From WGAB01 sp964406105 (GTDB lineage Bacteria > Hydrothermota > Hydrothermia > WGAB01), in assembly GCA_964406105.1 (NCBI GenBank), contig CAYOQK010000052.1, forward strand, positions 1 through 35,818: 35,818 bases of DNA, given 5' to 3'. A program made the position numbers and the translations under genes. Positions 1 to 7,087 of the stretch are shown in pieces. Every line of letters begins with the position of its first letter. Position 1 is the stretch's first letter. The notes under the pieces are model-generated. The model worked only from the letters and a program-made list of their open reading frames with translations, was not told the origin of the DNA and ran no database searches.

Positions 1-261
1 CTGGGCCTCCTCGGGCAACTCCAAGAGCGTGTTTACCATCAAACTCTTCCCTACACCCTGAGGTCCTGCTACGGTAAACAGTATAGGAATATAGTCAAAT
101 AAGCTATAAAACCAAAATACTTTGGCGAATTCTTCTAGCCCGTCCGCTTCCTCGTCGGCATTCAACTCCACCAACGCATGCCTGAGGCTTTGGATCCTTA
201 CATACAACTCCCATGAGATGTGAGGGAGATCCATCAGCGTACTCTTCAACGTGTCCTTCAT
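1..261 (-). CDS. P-loop NTPase, N-terminal part, runs off the window
   Basis: Reading the minus strand from an ATG at 261 gives 87 uninterrupted codons to the window edge. An AGGAGG ribosome site (plus 268-273) lies 6 bases before the ATG, which fixes the start. A Walker A motif GPQGVGKS occupies residues 66-73 after a hydrophobic strand (PILFTVA), and a helix follows, as in GTPase and AAA-type P-loop folds. Residues 1-60 are acidic and helical with no recognised domain. The stretch after the loop (LMVNTLLELPEE) recalls dynamin-like or septin-like GTPases, but the switch and specificity motifs lie outside the window, so GTPase versus ATPase cannot be decided. The gene is transcribed away from kbl and has its own promoter. 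Confidence 0.72.
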   Translation of the reverse strand, partial: MKDTLKSTLMDLPHISWELYVRIQSLRHALVELNADEEADGLEEFAKVFWFYSLFDYIPILFTVAGPQGVGKSLMVNTLLELPEEAQ

Positions 262-292
262 GATCTGCCTCCTGACTTTTCTTAACGGGTAA

Positions 293-322
293 ACAATAAA
301 GAAAAACCCAGCGCGTTGTCAA
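293..322 (-). promoter_or_regulatory. Sigma-70-like promoter of the P-loop gene
   Basis: On the minus strand a perfect TTGACA (plus 317-322) is followed after 18 bases by TATTGT (plus 293-298), which matches 4 of 6 -10 consensus bases. Transcription would begin near 286, giving a leader of about 25 bases that contains the AGGAGG site of the gene starting at 261. Confidence 0.6.
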
Positions 323-338
323 GGACACGCCCTTCCTT

Positions 339-374
339 CATTAAAGGCTCCATACCCATTAAAGGCTCCATACC
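339..374. repeat. 18-bp tandem direct repeat upstream of the P-loop promoter
   Basis: Two exact, adjacent copies of an 18-bp unit (339-356 and 357-374; unit CATTAAAGGCTCCATACC) lie 17 bp upstream of the -35 box of the leftward promoter. The spacing of just under two helical turns per unit would place a protein bound to each copy on nearly the same face of the DNA, as an activator or repressor site would need. A simple replication duplication is equally possible. No coding sequence covers the repeat. Confidence 0.7.
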
Positions 375-549
375 TGTTTCCAACGCAGCCCCTAATATAC
401 AAGGGCCTGAAGGAACAGGGAGTCGCCACTGAGATCCCTCGTGGTCCGGTGCCAAGAAACCATCCAGCGGTTCCTGACGCCACGTCCCGCCCGAAGGCTA
501 CCTTTTGGGGTCTTTAAAAACCTCCTTGATCGTACCGTCACTGCCACCA

Positions 550-578
550 TTGACAGGGGAAGGGCTGGCCCTCAAAAT
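550..578 (+). promoter_or_regulatory. Promoter of the kbl operon
   Basis: TTGACA at 550-555 matches the -35 consensus fully. After 17 bases comes CAAAAT at 573-578, matching 4 of 6 -10 positions. Transcription would start near 585 and leave a leader of about 85 bases before kbl. No other clear promoter is seen between kbl and recJ, so it probably serves much of that run. Confidence 0.5.
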
Positions 579-612
579 CACGGTACCATGCGTTTTTCGG
601 TCTCTCTCGCCT

Positions 613-636
613 GGGTTGCGGAACAGCCGCAATCCC
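613..636 (+). other. Hairpin in the kbl 5' leader
   Basis: TTGCGG (616-621) and CCGCAA (627-632) pair around the loop AACAG. GGG/CCC extends the stem past one bulged T at 633. The hairpin sits wholly in the predicted kbl leader and about 30 bases upstream of the start codon. It has no T-tract, so it is not a simple terminator. It could stabilise the message or be a protein site; no known riboswitch class was recognised. Confidence 0.45.
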
Positions 637-669
637 AATCGGTATCACCAAACCTGAAAGGGGGTTCCC

Positions 670-1854
670 ATGGGTAAACTGGACTTCATCTACGAGGACC
701 TGGAAAACCTCAAAAAAGAGGGGTTGTACATCACCATCCGCACCATCAGCAGTCCCCAGGACGCCTGGACCGTGGTGGACGGCAAGCGTGTGCTCAACAT
801 GTGCTCCAACAACTACCTGGGCTTCGCCAACCACCCAGAGCTCAAAGAAGCCGCCAAACAGGCCATTGACCGCTACGGCGTGGGTCCGGCTGCGGTGCGC
901 ACGATCGCCGGCACCATGGACCTGCACATAGAACTGGAACAAAAGCTCGCCCAGTTCAAGGGCGCCGAAGATGTCATCTCGTTCCAAAGTGGCTTCAACG
1001 CCAACCTGGCCACCATCCCAGCCCTGGTGGGCCGTGGCGATGTCATCTTCTCGGACGAACTCAACCACGCCTCCATCATTGACGGCTGCCGGCTCTCCCG
1101 TGCCACCATCGTCCGGTACAACCACAACGACCCCGAAGATCTGGCCCGCAAGATCGCCGAAGAAGGCCCCAAGTACCGGCGGAAACTCATCGTGACCGAC
1201 GGCGTGTTCTCCATGGACGGCGACATCGCTCCCCTCCCCGAAATCGCCGAGATCGCCGAAAAGCACGAGGCCATCCTGATGGTGGACGATGCCCACGGCG
1301 AGGGCGTACTGGGCCGCGGCGGCCGGGGCATCGTGGATCACTACGGGCTCCACGGACGAGTGGACATTGAGGTGGGCACCCTCTCCAAAGCCTTCGGCGT
1401 GGTGGGCGGCTACGTGGCCGGCCGCAAGGAAATCGTGGAATACCTGCGACAAAAGGCCCGCCCCTTCCTGTTCTCCAGCGCCGTCACGCCCCCAGATGTG
1501 GCCGCCACCATCAAGGCCGTGGACATCCTGATGGCCTCCGAAGACCTGGTAAACAAACTCTGGGAAAACACGCGCTACTTCAAGGAACAAATGAAGGCCC
1601 TGGGGTTTGACATCGGCCAGTCGGTAACCCCCATCACCCCGGTGATGCTGGGCGAGGCTACCCTGGCCCAGGAGTTCTCCCGCCGACTGTTTGAAGAGGG
1701 CGTGTTCGCCCAGGCCATCGGCTACCCCACCGTGCCCCGGGGCAAGGCCCGCATCCGCGTGATGCTCTCCGCAGTCCATACCAAGGAAGACCTGGACTAC
1801 GCCCTGGATAAGTTCGCCAAAGTGGGGCGCGAACTGGGCGTCCTGAAGGCCTGA
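670..1854 (+). CDS. kbl: Glycine C-acetyltransferase (2-amino-3-ketobutyrate CoA ligase)
   Basis: This is a PLP-dependent alpha-oxoamine synthase of 394 residues, the usual length for Kbl. The Schiff-base lysine is K240 in TLSKAFG, the pyridine-binding aspartate is D207 in DDAHGEG, and H133 in DELNHAS is the residue that stacks on the cofactor. In threonine breakdown the enzyme splits 2-amino-3-oxobutyrate with CoA into glycine and acetyl-CoA. The ATG at 670 follows a GGGGG-type ribosome site and a leader with its own promoter. No threonine dehydrogenase (tdh) is in the window. 8-amino-7-oxononanoate synthase (BioF) is the close alternative, but the N-terminal region and the CSNNYLG motif fit Kbl better, and no other biotin gene is near. 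Confidence 0.87.
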   Translation: MGKLDFIYEDLENLKKEGLYITIRTISSPQDAWTVVDGKRVLNMCSNNYLGFANHPELKEAAKQAIDRYGVGPAAVRTIAGTMDLHIELEQKLAQFKGAEDVISFQSGFNANLATIPALVGRGDVIFSDELNHASIIDGCRLSRATIVRYNHNDPEDLARKIAEEGPKYRRKLIVTDGVFSMDGDIAPLPEIAEIAEKHEAILMVDDAHGEGVLGRGGRGIVDHYGLHGRVDIEVGTLSKAFGVVGGYVAGRKEIVEYLRQKARPFLFSSAVTPPDVAATIKAVDILMASEDLVNKLWENTRYFKEQMKALGFDIGQSVTPITPVMLGEATLAQEFSRRLFEEGVFAQAIGYPTVPRGKARIRVMLSAVHTKEDLDYALDKFAKVGRELGVLKA

Positions 1855-2853
1855 ATGATTCCCTCGGTGTTCCTTTGGGGCGGGCTCGGCATCGCCGGGC
1901 TCGCCCTGCTCCTGCTGGTCCTCTGGCTGATCCAACAGCAACGCCAGATCCACCGCCTCTGGCAAGAAACCCAACACCACCTGCTGCAACAAGTGCAACA
2001 CCTGAAAGAAACCCTGCTGCAACAGCACCTAACCACCCAGCACCAGTTGAACCGCCAACTGCAAGAAACCCACGAAACCGTGGAACGGGTATCCCGATCG
2101 CTGGGCCGTCTGGAAGAGGCCACCCGTCAGATGCAACAGCTGGGCCAAGAGATCCACGAGCTCCAAACCCTGCTCCAACCCCCTCAGGTGCGGGGCCGTT
2201 TTGGCGAGTACCTGCTGGAGCACCTGCTGGCCAATGTGCTGCCCCGCCACCGGTATCACCTGCAGTACCGGTTTCCCCACGGCGACATCGCCGACGCCGT
2301 GGTGCTCCTGGAGGGGAACCGCTTGCTGGTCATTGATGCCAAGTTTCCCCTGGAGAGTTTTCACCGGCTCCAAAAAGCCGAGAGCCCTCAGCAACAGGAG
2401 CAGCATCGTCGCGAGTTCCAGCGGGCGGTTCAACGGCACATTGACGCCATCGCCCGCAAGTACCTGCACCCCGAAGCCCACACCCTGGACTTCGCCTTCA
2501 TGTATATCCCAGCCGAGGGGGTGTACTATGAGGCCGTGGTACGCACGCCCGAGATTTTCACCTACGCCCTGGAAAAACGCGTGATCCCCGTGTCTCCGGG
2601 CACCTTTTACCCGTACCTGCTGACGCTGCGGCTCGCCTTCCGTGAGGCCGAATTGCACCAAAGGAGCCAACAGGTCATCCGGCTCCTGCGGGAGCTCCAC
2701 CAACAGATGGGCACCCTGCTGGACACCTACCGGGTACTGGGCCGCCATCTGACCAACGCCGGGGCCAAGTACCAAGAGGTGCAATCGGCCCTATTGGAGG
2801 TGATCAGCCGTTTGGAAACCTTGGAGGACCAACCTGATGAGCCGAAAACCTGA
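1855..2853 (+). CDS. rmuC: RmuC-family DNA recombination protein
   Basis: The protein has one N-terminal membrane segment (about residues 5-25), a long glutamine-rich coiled coil (about 27-105) and then the RmuC nuclease-like core. The core shows the family pattern RGRFGEYLLEHLL, a GDIADAVV strand and VIDAKFPLESF, with a D...DAK arrangement like the PD-(D/E)xK fold. RmuC limits inversions at short inverted repeats and probably acts on DNA structures near the membrane. The ATG at 1855 directly abuts the kbl stop at 1852-1854, so there is no intergenic space and translation is probably coupled. The length of 332 residues is short for the family (often 400-500) because the C-terminal tail is brief. 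Confidence 0.88.
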   Translation: MIPSVFLWGGLGIAGLALLLLVLWLIQQQRQIHRLWQETQHHLLQQVQHLKETLLQQHLTTQHQLNRQLQETHETVERVSRSLGRLEEATRQMQQLGQEIHELQTLLQPPQVRGRFGEYLLEHLLANVLPRHRYHLQYRFPHGDIADAVVLLEGNRLLVIDAKFPLESFHRLQKAESPQQQEQHRREFQRAVQRHIDAIARKYLHPEAHTLDFAFMYIPAEGVYYEAVVRTPEIFTYALEKRVIPVSPGTFYPYLLTLRLAFREAELHQRSQQVIRLLRELHQQMGTLLDTYRVLGRHLTNAGAKYQEVQSALLEVISRLETLEDQPDEPKT

Positions 2854-3406
2854 GAAGAAACGCATCAGCACCGTGTACACCGGCGTGGGGGATCAGGGCA
2901 AAACCCAGCTGGTGGACGGCTCCTGGGTGGACAAAACCCACCCCATTGTGGAAGCTGTGGGCGAGGTGGACGAACTGAACTCCCTGTTGGGCCTTGTGCT
3001 CAGCCAGAATCCTCCGCCCCCCTTGGATCAACGCCTTCGGCAGATCCAAAACGACCTCTTCATCCTCGGTGCCGACCTCGCCTCACCCCCAGAACTCCAG
3101 GTCCCCAGGATCACCGAGAACAAGGTGCGCCTGCTGGAACAATGGATTGACGATCTCAACGCCCAGTTGCCCATGCTCCGGGAGTTCATCCTGCCCGGTG
3201 GCCACCCCTTGGCTGCCCTGCTGTTTCTGGCGCGGGCTGTGGCCCGTCGTGCCGAACGCCGCATCGCCCACCTGTTGCCCCACCGAACCAAGCCCTTCTG
3301 GGGCTTGGTGTACATCAATCGCCTGTCCGACCTCTTGTTCGTGGCCGCTCGCTGGGTCAATCGGCACCACCGCCAGGAGGAACCCTATGTGGACTTCCAA
3401 GCCTGA
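2837..3406 (+). CDS. PduO-type ATP:cob(I)alamin adenosyltransferase
   Basis: This protein of 189 residues transfers the adenosyl group of ATP to cob(I)alamin to make coenzyme B12. The family signature TGVGDQGKTQL, where ATP binds, is near residues 15-25. It is followed by the helix AVGEVDELNSLLG and by FILPGGHPLAALL with the arginine-rich ARAVARRAERR near the C-terminus, all in the order seen in PduO/MMAB proteins. The start overlaps the end of rmuC by 17 bases, and a GGAGG site (2822-2826) lies 10 bases upstream. The gene implies that the cell uses B12-dependent enzymes, though none is in this window. Confidence 0.9.
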   Translation: MSRKPEKKRISTVYTGVGDQGKTQLVDGSWVDKTHPIVEAVGEVDELNSLLGLVLSQNPPPPLDQRLRQIQNDLFILGADLASPPELQVPRITENKVRLLEQWIDDLNAQLPMLREFILPGGHPLAALLFLARAVARRAERRIAHLLPHRTKPFWGLVYINRLSDLLFVAARWVNRHHRQEEPYVDFQA

Positions 3407-4046
3407 CGACCAAGAACCCCTAATGAACCCAGCAGTGGAGGCCTACCTCCAGGGCTGGGTAGCGCACCGGCCCCATCCGGTGTTCTACGAAGTGGAACAG
3501 CGCGCCCAGGCCGAGCATTTCCCCATCATCGGTCCGGTGGTGGGCCGACTGCTCTATCAACTCACCCTCCTGCTGAAACCCCGACGGGTGTTTGAACTGG
3601 GGTCCGGGTACGGCTACTCTGCCCTGTGGATCCTGGCGGCCCTGGAGGCACCTGCCGAGATATTCCTCACGGACTACGACGCCCAGAACCTGGCCGACGC
3701 CCAACGGTACATCCGCGAGATCCGTCCCCAGGCCACGGTGCACTACCTGCAGGGCGACGCCCTGGCCCTGTTCCGCGATACCCCTGGGCCCTTTGACTTG
3801 GTGTACGTGGACATTGAAAAGAGCCGCTACCCCGAAGTGGCCGACCTGGCCTACGAAAAGCTTCGGCCCGGGGGTCTTTTGGTGGCCGACAACCTGCTCC
3901 GCCGCGGCCGTGTGTTGCCCCCTGCTCATACCGACGAGGGCACCCAGGGCATCCTCACGTTCACCCAAAAGATCTACCGTGAGGATCAGTGGGTAACCAC
4001 CCTGATCCCCCTGCGGGATGGCGTATCCGTGAGCCTTCGGAGGTGA
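3387..4046 (+). CDS. SAM-dependent O-methyltransferase (class I, COMT-like)
   Basis: The SAM-binding motif FELGSGYGYS is at residues 69-78. It is followed by an acidic residue at the end of strand 2 (LTDYD), then YVDIEKSRY and VADNLLRRG, which correspond to the metal-binding Asp and DN motifs of the caffeoyl-CoA/catechol O-methyltransferase family. The substrate cannot be told. The start is chosen at ATG 3387 because a full AGGAGG (3375-3380) lies 6 bases before it; a downstream in-frame ATG at 3423 has no such site. With this start the gene overlaps the adenosyltransferase by 20 bases and encodes 219 residues, a normal length for the family. Confidence 0.85.
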   Translation: MWTSKPDDQEPLMNPAVEAYLQGWVAHRPHPVFYEVEQRAQAEHFPIIGPVVGRLLYQLTLLLKPRRVFELGSGYGYSALWILAALEAPAEIFLTDYDAQNLADAQRYIREIRPQATVHYLQGDALALFRDTPGPFDLVYVDIEKSRYPEVADLAYEKLRPGGLLVADNLLRRGRVLPPAHTDEGTQGILTFTQKIYREDQWVTTLIPLRDGVSVSLRR

Positions 4047-4054
4047 AGAACACC

Positions 4055-4564
4055 ATGGCGGGCCGAGGAGGCCCTGTGGGCCGGTTCCAGATCATGGCCC
4101 TGCTGCAGGCTGCACGGGCGCACCTTTTGGGGCTGCCCGAGCCCTCGGCCTGGAGTTTCGGCCTGAACCGCGCCATCTTCTACGCCGCTGCCAAACGAGG
4201 GTTTAAGAAACGGGCAACCCCCACCCGTGTGCAGGTCCGGCGGCACCCCGGCGAGGCTCCCAAGGAACTGCCCGTGGAGCCCTTTCGGCTGGGCGACGAA
4301 CTGGCCTATGCGGTACGCCTGCCGGAGGGGTGGTTCTTTGTGATCGGTGGTGAGGTGCAAACCCCGGAGGACTTTCAGCGGCAAGTGGCCCGCCGGTTCG
4401 GCCCCCTGTTTCCGCAGGCCTGGCAAGAGGCCTTAGACTATCTAAAACGTTTTGAGCCTGGGGTCCTGCGATCCCAACGCCTGTTCTTTGAGCAGGTGTA
4501 TCGCCCCGTGCGGGATACCTGGGCAGCACAGTGGAACCGCCGATTGAGGGAGGAACAAGCGTGA
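4055..4564 (+). CDS. Conserved-looking protein of unknown function
   Basis: This 169-residue protein matches no family I recognise. The ATG at 4055 is supported by GGAGGTGA at 4039-4046, which overlaps the stop codon of the methyltransferase. The protein is rich in Arg, Ala and aromatics. It is probably mixed alpha/beta, with an N-terminal helix pair (FQIMALLQAARAHLL), a basic middle, a hydrophobic hairpin (GWFFVIGGEV) and a C-terminal helical stretch. There is no signal peptide or membrane segment. Its stop overlaps the gatB start codon (GTGA at 4561-4564), so its translation is coupled to gatB. Similar coding bias to its neighbours argues that it is a real gene. Confidence 0.72.
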   Translation: MAGRGGPVGRFQIMALLQAARAHLLGLPEPSAWSFGLNRAIFYAAAKRGFKKRATPTRVQVRRHPGEAPKELPVEPFRLGDELAYAVRLPEGWFFVIGGEVQTPEDFQRQVARRFGPLFPQAWQEALDYLKRFEPGVLRSQRLFFEQVYRPVRDTWAAQWNRRLREEQA

Positions 4565-5991
4565 GAACCCTGCACGGCTACGAGGTGATCATCGGCCTGG
4601 AGATCCATGTAGAGGTGGACACCCAAACCAAACTCTTCTGTTCCTGTTCCCGGGAGTACGGCCGTGATCCCAACACCCAAGTGTGCCCAGTATGCTTAGG
4701 GTACCCTGGAGCGTTGCCGGTCCTCAACGAGGAGGTGGTAATCCAGGGGCTCAAGTTGGCTCGGGCCCTGCGCAGCCGCATCAACGAGGTGTCCCAGTTC
4801 TTCCGCAAGAACTACTTTTACCCTGACCTGCCCAAGGGTTACCAAATCACCCAGTACACCTTTTCCTTGGCAGAGGACGGGCATCTGGACTTCCAATTTG
4901 AAGGAAGCACGCGCCGGGTGCGCATTGAACGGATCAACATTGAGGAGGAGGCGGCCAAGTCCTTCCACACCGAAGACGGCTACACGTTGCTGGACTTCAA
5001 CCGCTCGGGCATTCCCCTGCTGGAGATCGTCACCCGGCCAGACCTTCGGAGCCCCGAGGAGGCCCGGGTGTTCTGGAGCAAACTGCGGCAGCTGCTCCGA
5101 TACCTGGAGGTATCGCCCTGCGACATGGAAAAGGGCCACCTGCGGGCCGATGCCAACCTGTCGGTGCGCCGGCCCGGCGAACCCTTGGGCACCAAGGTGG
5201 AGATCAAAAACCTAAACTCCTTCAAGGCCCTGGAAGACGCTCTGAGCTACGAGGCCGAGCGGCAGATCCGGGTTCTGGAGGCAGGCGGCCAGGTGGTACA
5301 GGAAACCCGGCTCTTTGACGAGTCCACAGGGCAAACCGTGGCCATGCGCACCAAAGAAGAGGAGATGGACTACCGATACTTTCCGGAACCCGATCTCCTG
5401 CCTCTGAACGTCACGGCTTACCTGAACCGCTTTGAACTGCCGGAACTTCCTTGGGAAAAAAGCGCCCGCTTCGTTCGGGAGTACGGCCTCCGGGAGGACG
5501 TGGCCGAGGTGCTCACCCAAGAACGGGCCCTGGCCGACTACTTTGAAGAGATGATCCGCGACCTGCGCGACATCTCCCAGGCCGCCAACTGGCTGGTGAA
5601 CCGCGTATTGGCCGACATCAAGGAACGGTCTCTGGAGGAGTTCCCCATCCGGCCGTCGCAGATGGCCGAACTCCTGGCCCTGGTGGAATCCGGCCGGATT
5701 AACCTGAACCTGGCCAAGGACGTGTACGAGCGGATGCTGAAGGAGGGCCGTACAGCCCGCGACATCGTGGAATCTGAAGGCTTGGAAGTGGTATCGGGAG
5801 AAGAGGAACTCCAACGGTTCGTGCAGGAGGCGGTGGAAGAGCACCCCGATCTGGTGCAAAAGTTCCACAAGGGCAAAGAGGGCGTGATCGGCCCGCTGAT
5901 TGGTGCCGTCATGAAGAAAACCCGGGGCAAGGCGGATCCCCGACGGGTTCGGGAACTCCTGCTCAAGGTGCTCCGACAGCCCCGGGCGTAA
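4561..5991 (+). CDS. gatB: Aspartyl/glutamyl-tRNA(Asn/Gln) amidotransferase subunit B
   Basis: GatB binds misacylated Glu-tRNA(Gln) or Asp-tRNA(Asn) and phosphorylates the acyl group, using ammonia supplied by GatA in the GatCAB complex. The N-terminal signature GYEVIIGLEIHVE is followed by zinc-type cysteines C27, C29, C42 and C45 (FCSCS and VCPVC). The family blocks YFYPDLPKGYQITQY, LDFNRSGIPLLE and MDYRYFPEPDL come next. A YqeY-like helical tail ends the protein. The start is GTG 4561, with GAGGGAGG at 4546-4553, and gives 476 residues, the normal length; an earlier in-frame GTG at 4531 lies in the upstream gene. gatA and gatC are not in the window. Confidence 0.95.
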   Translation: MRTLHGYEVIIGLEIHVEVDTQTKLFCSCSREYGRDPNTQVCPVCLGYPGALPVLNEEVVIQGLKLARALRSRINEVSQFFRKNYFYPDLPKGYQITQYTFSLAEDGHLDFQFEGSTRRVRIERINIEEEAAKSFHTEDGYTLLDFNRSGIPLLEIVTRPDLRSPEEARVFWSKLRQLLRYLEVSPCDMEKGHLRADANLSVRRPGEPLGTKVEIKNLNSFKALEDALSYEAERQIRVLEAGGQVVQETRLFDESTGQTVAMRTKEEEMDYRYFPEPDLLPLNVTAYLNRFELPELPWEKSARFVREYGLREDVAEVLTQERALADYFEEMIRDLRDISQAANWLVNRVLADIKERSLEEFPIRPSQMAELLALVESGRINLNLAKDVYERMLKEGRTARDIVESEGLEVVSGEEELQRFVQEAVEEHPDLVQKFHKGKEGVIGPLIGAVMKKTRGKADPRRVRELLLKVLRQPRA

Positions 5992-6021
5992 AATAAAACC
6001 GTTGAAAACAAGGAGGTTGCA

Positions 6022-6558
6022 ATGCCCCATCCGGATCAGGAACGGTATCCCGGTCATCCCCTGAAGTCCTCCGACTTCAAAGAGGGCAGGGTGCTTTACG
6101 AGGAATGGAAGGTGAAGGCCGAATACGCCTGGGACACCGGCGTGGCCATTGGCACCTTCCTCAAAGGCCTGAAAGAGGGCAAACTCCTGGGCCGCCGCTG
6201 CAATAAATGCGGCCGCGTGATGATCCCACCCCGGATGTTCTGTGAATGGTGCTTCCGGCCCACCGACGAATGGGTGGAACTCCAGGATACCGGCACCGTG
6301 ATGACCTTTTCCGTGTCCATGGTGGATAAGGACGTTCGCCCCCTGGAAAAACCCGAGGTGCCCGCGGTGATCGCCATTGATGGCGCCTCTGAACACATGG
6401 GCATCCTCCACAAACTGGGTGAGGTGGGCGATACCCTGGAAGAAGTGCTCCAAAACGTACGCGTAGGCCTTCGGGTGAAAGCCGTGTGGAGCCCCGAGGC
6501 CGAACTGGAAGTGGCCATGACCGACATCCTGTACTTCAAACCCCTGGAGGAGGAATGA
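6022..6558 (+). CDS. DUF35-type zinc-ribbon/OB-fold protein, first copy
   Basis: The protein has 178 residues. A rubredoxin-like zinc ribbon is formed by C60, C63, C74 and C77 (CNKC and CEWC), and an OB-fold beta barrel follows (GTVMTFSVSMVDK to the end). Proteins of this family bind CoA and hold thiolases and HMG-CoA synthase-like enzymes together in acetyl-CoA condensation complexes, usually next to those genes. Here no thiolase lies nearby. The start has an excellent AAGGAGG at 6010-6016. The first 45 residues are an extra N-terminal part that includes an acidic/aromatic helix. The second copy follows after two bases. Confidence 0.85.
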   Translation: MPHPDQERYPGHPLKSSDFKEGRVLYEEWKVKAEYAWDTGVAIGTFLKGLKEGKLLGRRCNKCGRVMIPPRMFCEWCFRPTDEWVELQDTGTVMTFSVSMVDKDVRPLEKPEVPAVIAIDGASEHMGILHKLGEVGDTLEEVLQNVRVGLRVKAVWSPEAELEVAMTDILYFKPLEEE

Positions 6559-6560
6559 CC

Positions 6561-7034
6561 ATGCACGAAAAACCCCACCGTTTCGTAGACCTCAAGGCGT
6601 GGTTTGGCAAGAAAACCGAGCACTACCGGTACACCCAGGGCGTGGCCGGCGAACGGTTCTTCCGCGAGATCAAGGAAAACGGCCGACTGATGGGCACCCG
6701 CTGCCCCAAATGCGGCCGCGTGTTCCTGCCCCCTCGGCTCTACTGCGAGGACTGCATGGAATACACCACCGAGTGGGTTCCCGTGGAGGGACCGGGCCAC
6801 GTGGAAACCTACACCCTGGTGTACCGCGACCTGGACGACCAACCCCTAAAGGAGCCCCGCATCGTGGCCTTCATCACCTGGCCGGGCATTGAAGGTGGCC
6901 TGATCCACGAATTGGGCGAGGTGCACCCCGACGATGTGTACGTGGGCATGCCCGTGGAACCCTCCTATAAACCCCAGGAAGAACGCCAAGGCCGCATTAC
7001 CGACATCCGATACTTCAAACCTGTGGGCGACTGA
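6561..7034 (+). CDS. DUF35-type zinc-ribbon/OB-fold protein, second copy
   Basis: This 157-residue paralogue of the preceding protein has zinc-ribbon cysteines at C48, C51, C62 and C65 (CPKC and CEDC), then the OB fold (GHVETYTLVYRD onward), and ends with the same ITDIRYFKP-type strand as its neighbour. ATG 6561 is preferred over ATG 6555 because GGAGGAGG at 6546-6553 is 7 bases from it. Tandem copies that differ this much suggest two different partners or a hetero-dimer. The expected partners, an acetyl-CoA acetyltransferase and an HMG-CoA synthase-like protein, are not in this window. Confidence 0.85.
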   Translation: MHEKPHRFVDLKAWFGKKTEHYRYTQGVAGERFFREIKENGRLMGTRCPKCGRVFLPPRLYCEDCMEYTTEWVPVEGPGHVETYTLVYRDLDDQPLKEPRIVAFITWPGIEGGLIHELGEVHPDDVYVGMPVEPSYKPQEERQGRITDIRYFKPVGD

Positions 7035-7087
7035 GCACCCGTGGGCTCGCCCTCTAAAGGCACAACGAAAGCGAAAGGAGCTACTCC

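Noticed and set aside
104..328. Minus-strand frame of 74 codons at the left end
   Set aside because: It overlaps the P-loop gene in another frame and starts upstream of the AGGAGG-ATG that fits the Walker A protein.
441..677. Plus-strand frame of 78 codons before kbl
   Set aside because: It runs through the predicted promoter and leader of kbl and has no ribosome site or protein-like pattern.
538..2028. Long minus-strand open frame opposite kbl
   Set aside because: It lies wholly antisense to a clear Kbl and has no family motif; GC-rich codons keep antisense frames open.
2994..3386. Upstream extension of the O-methyltransferase frame
   Set aside because: This part is the adenosyltransferase gene read in another frame; the methyltransferase has a strong ribosome site at 3375-3380.
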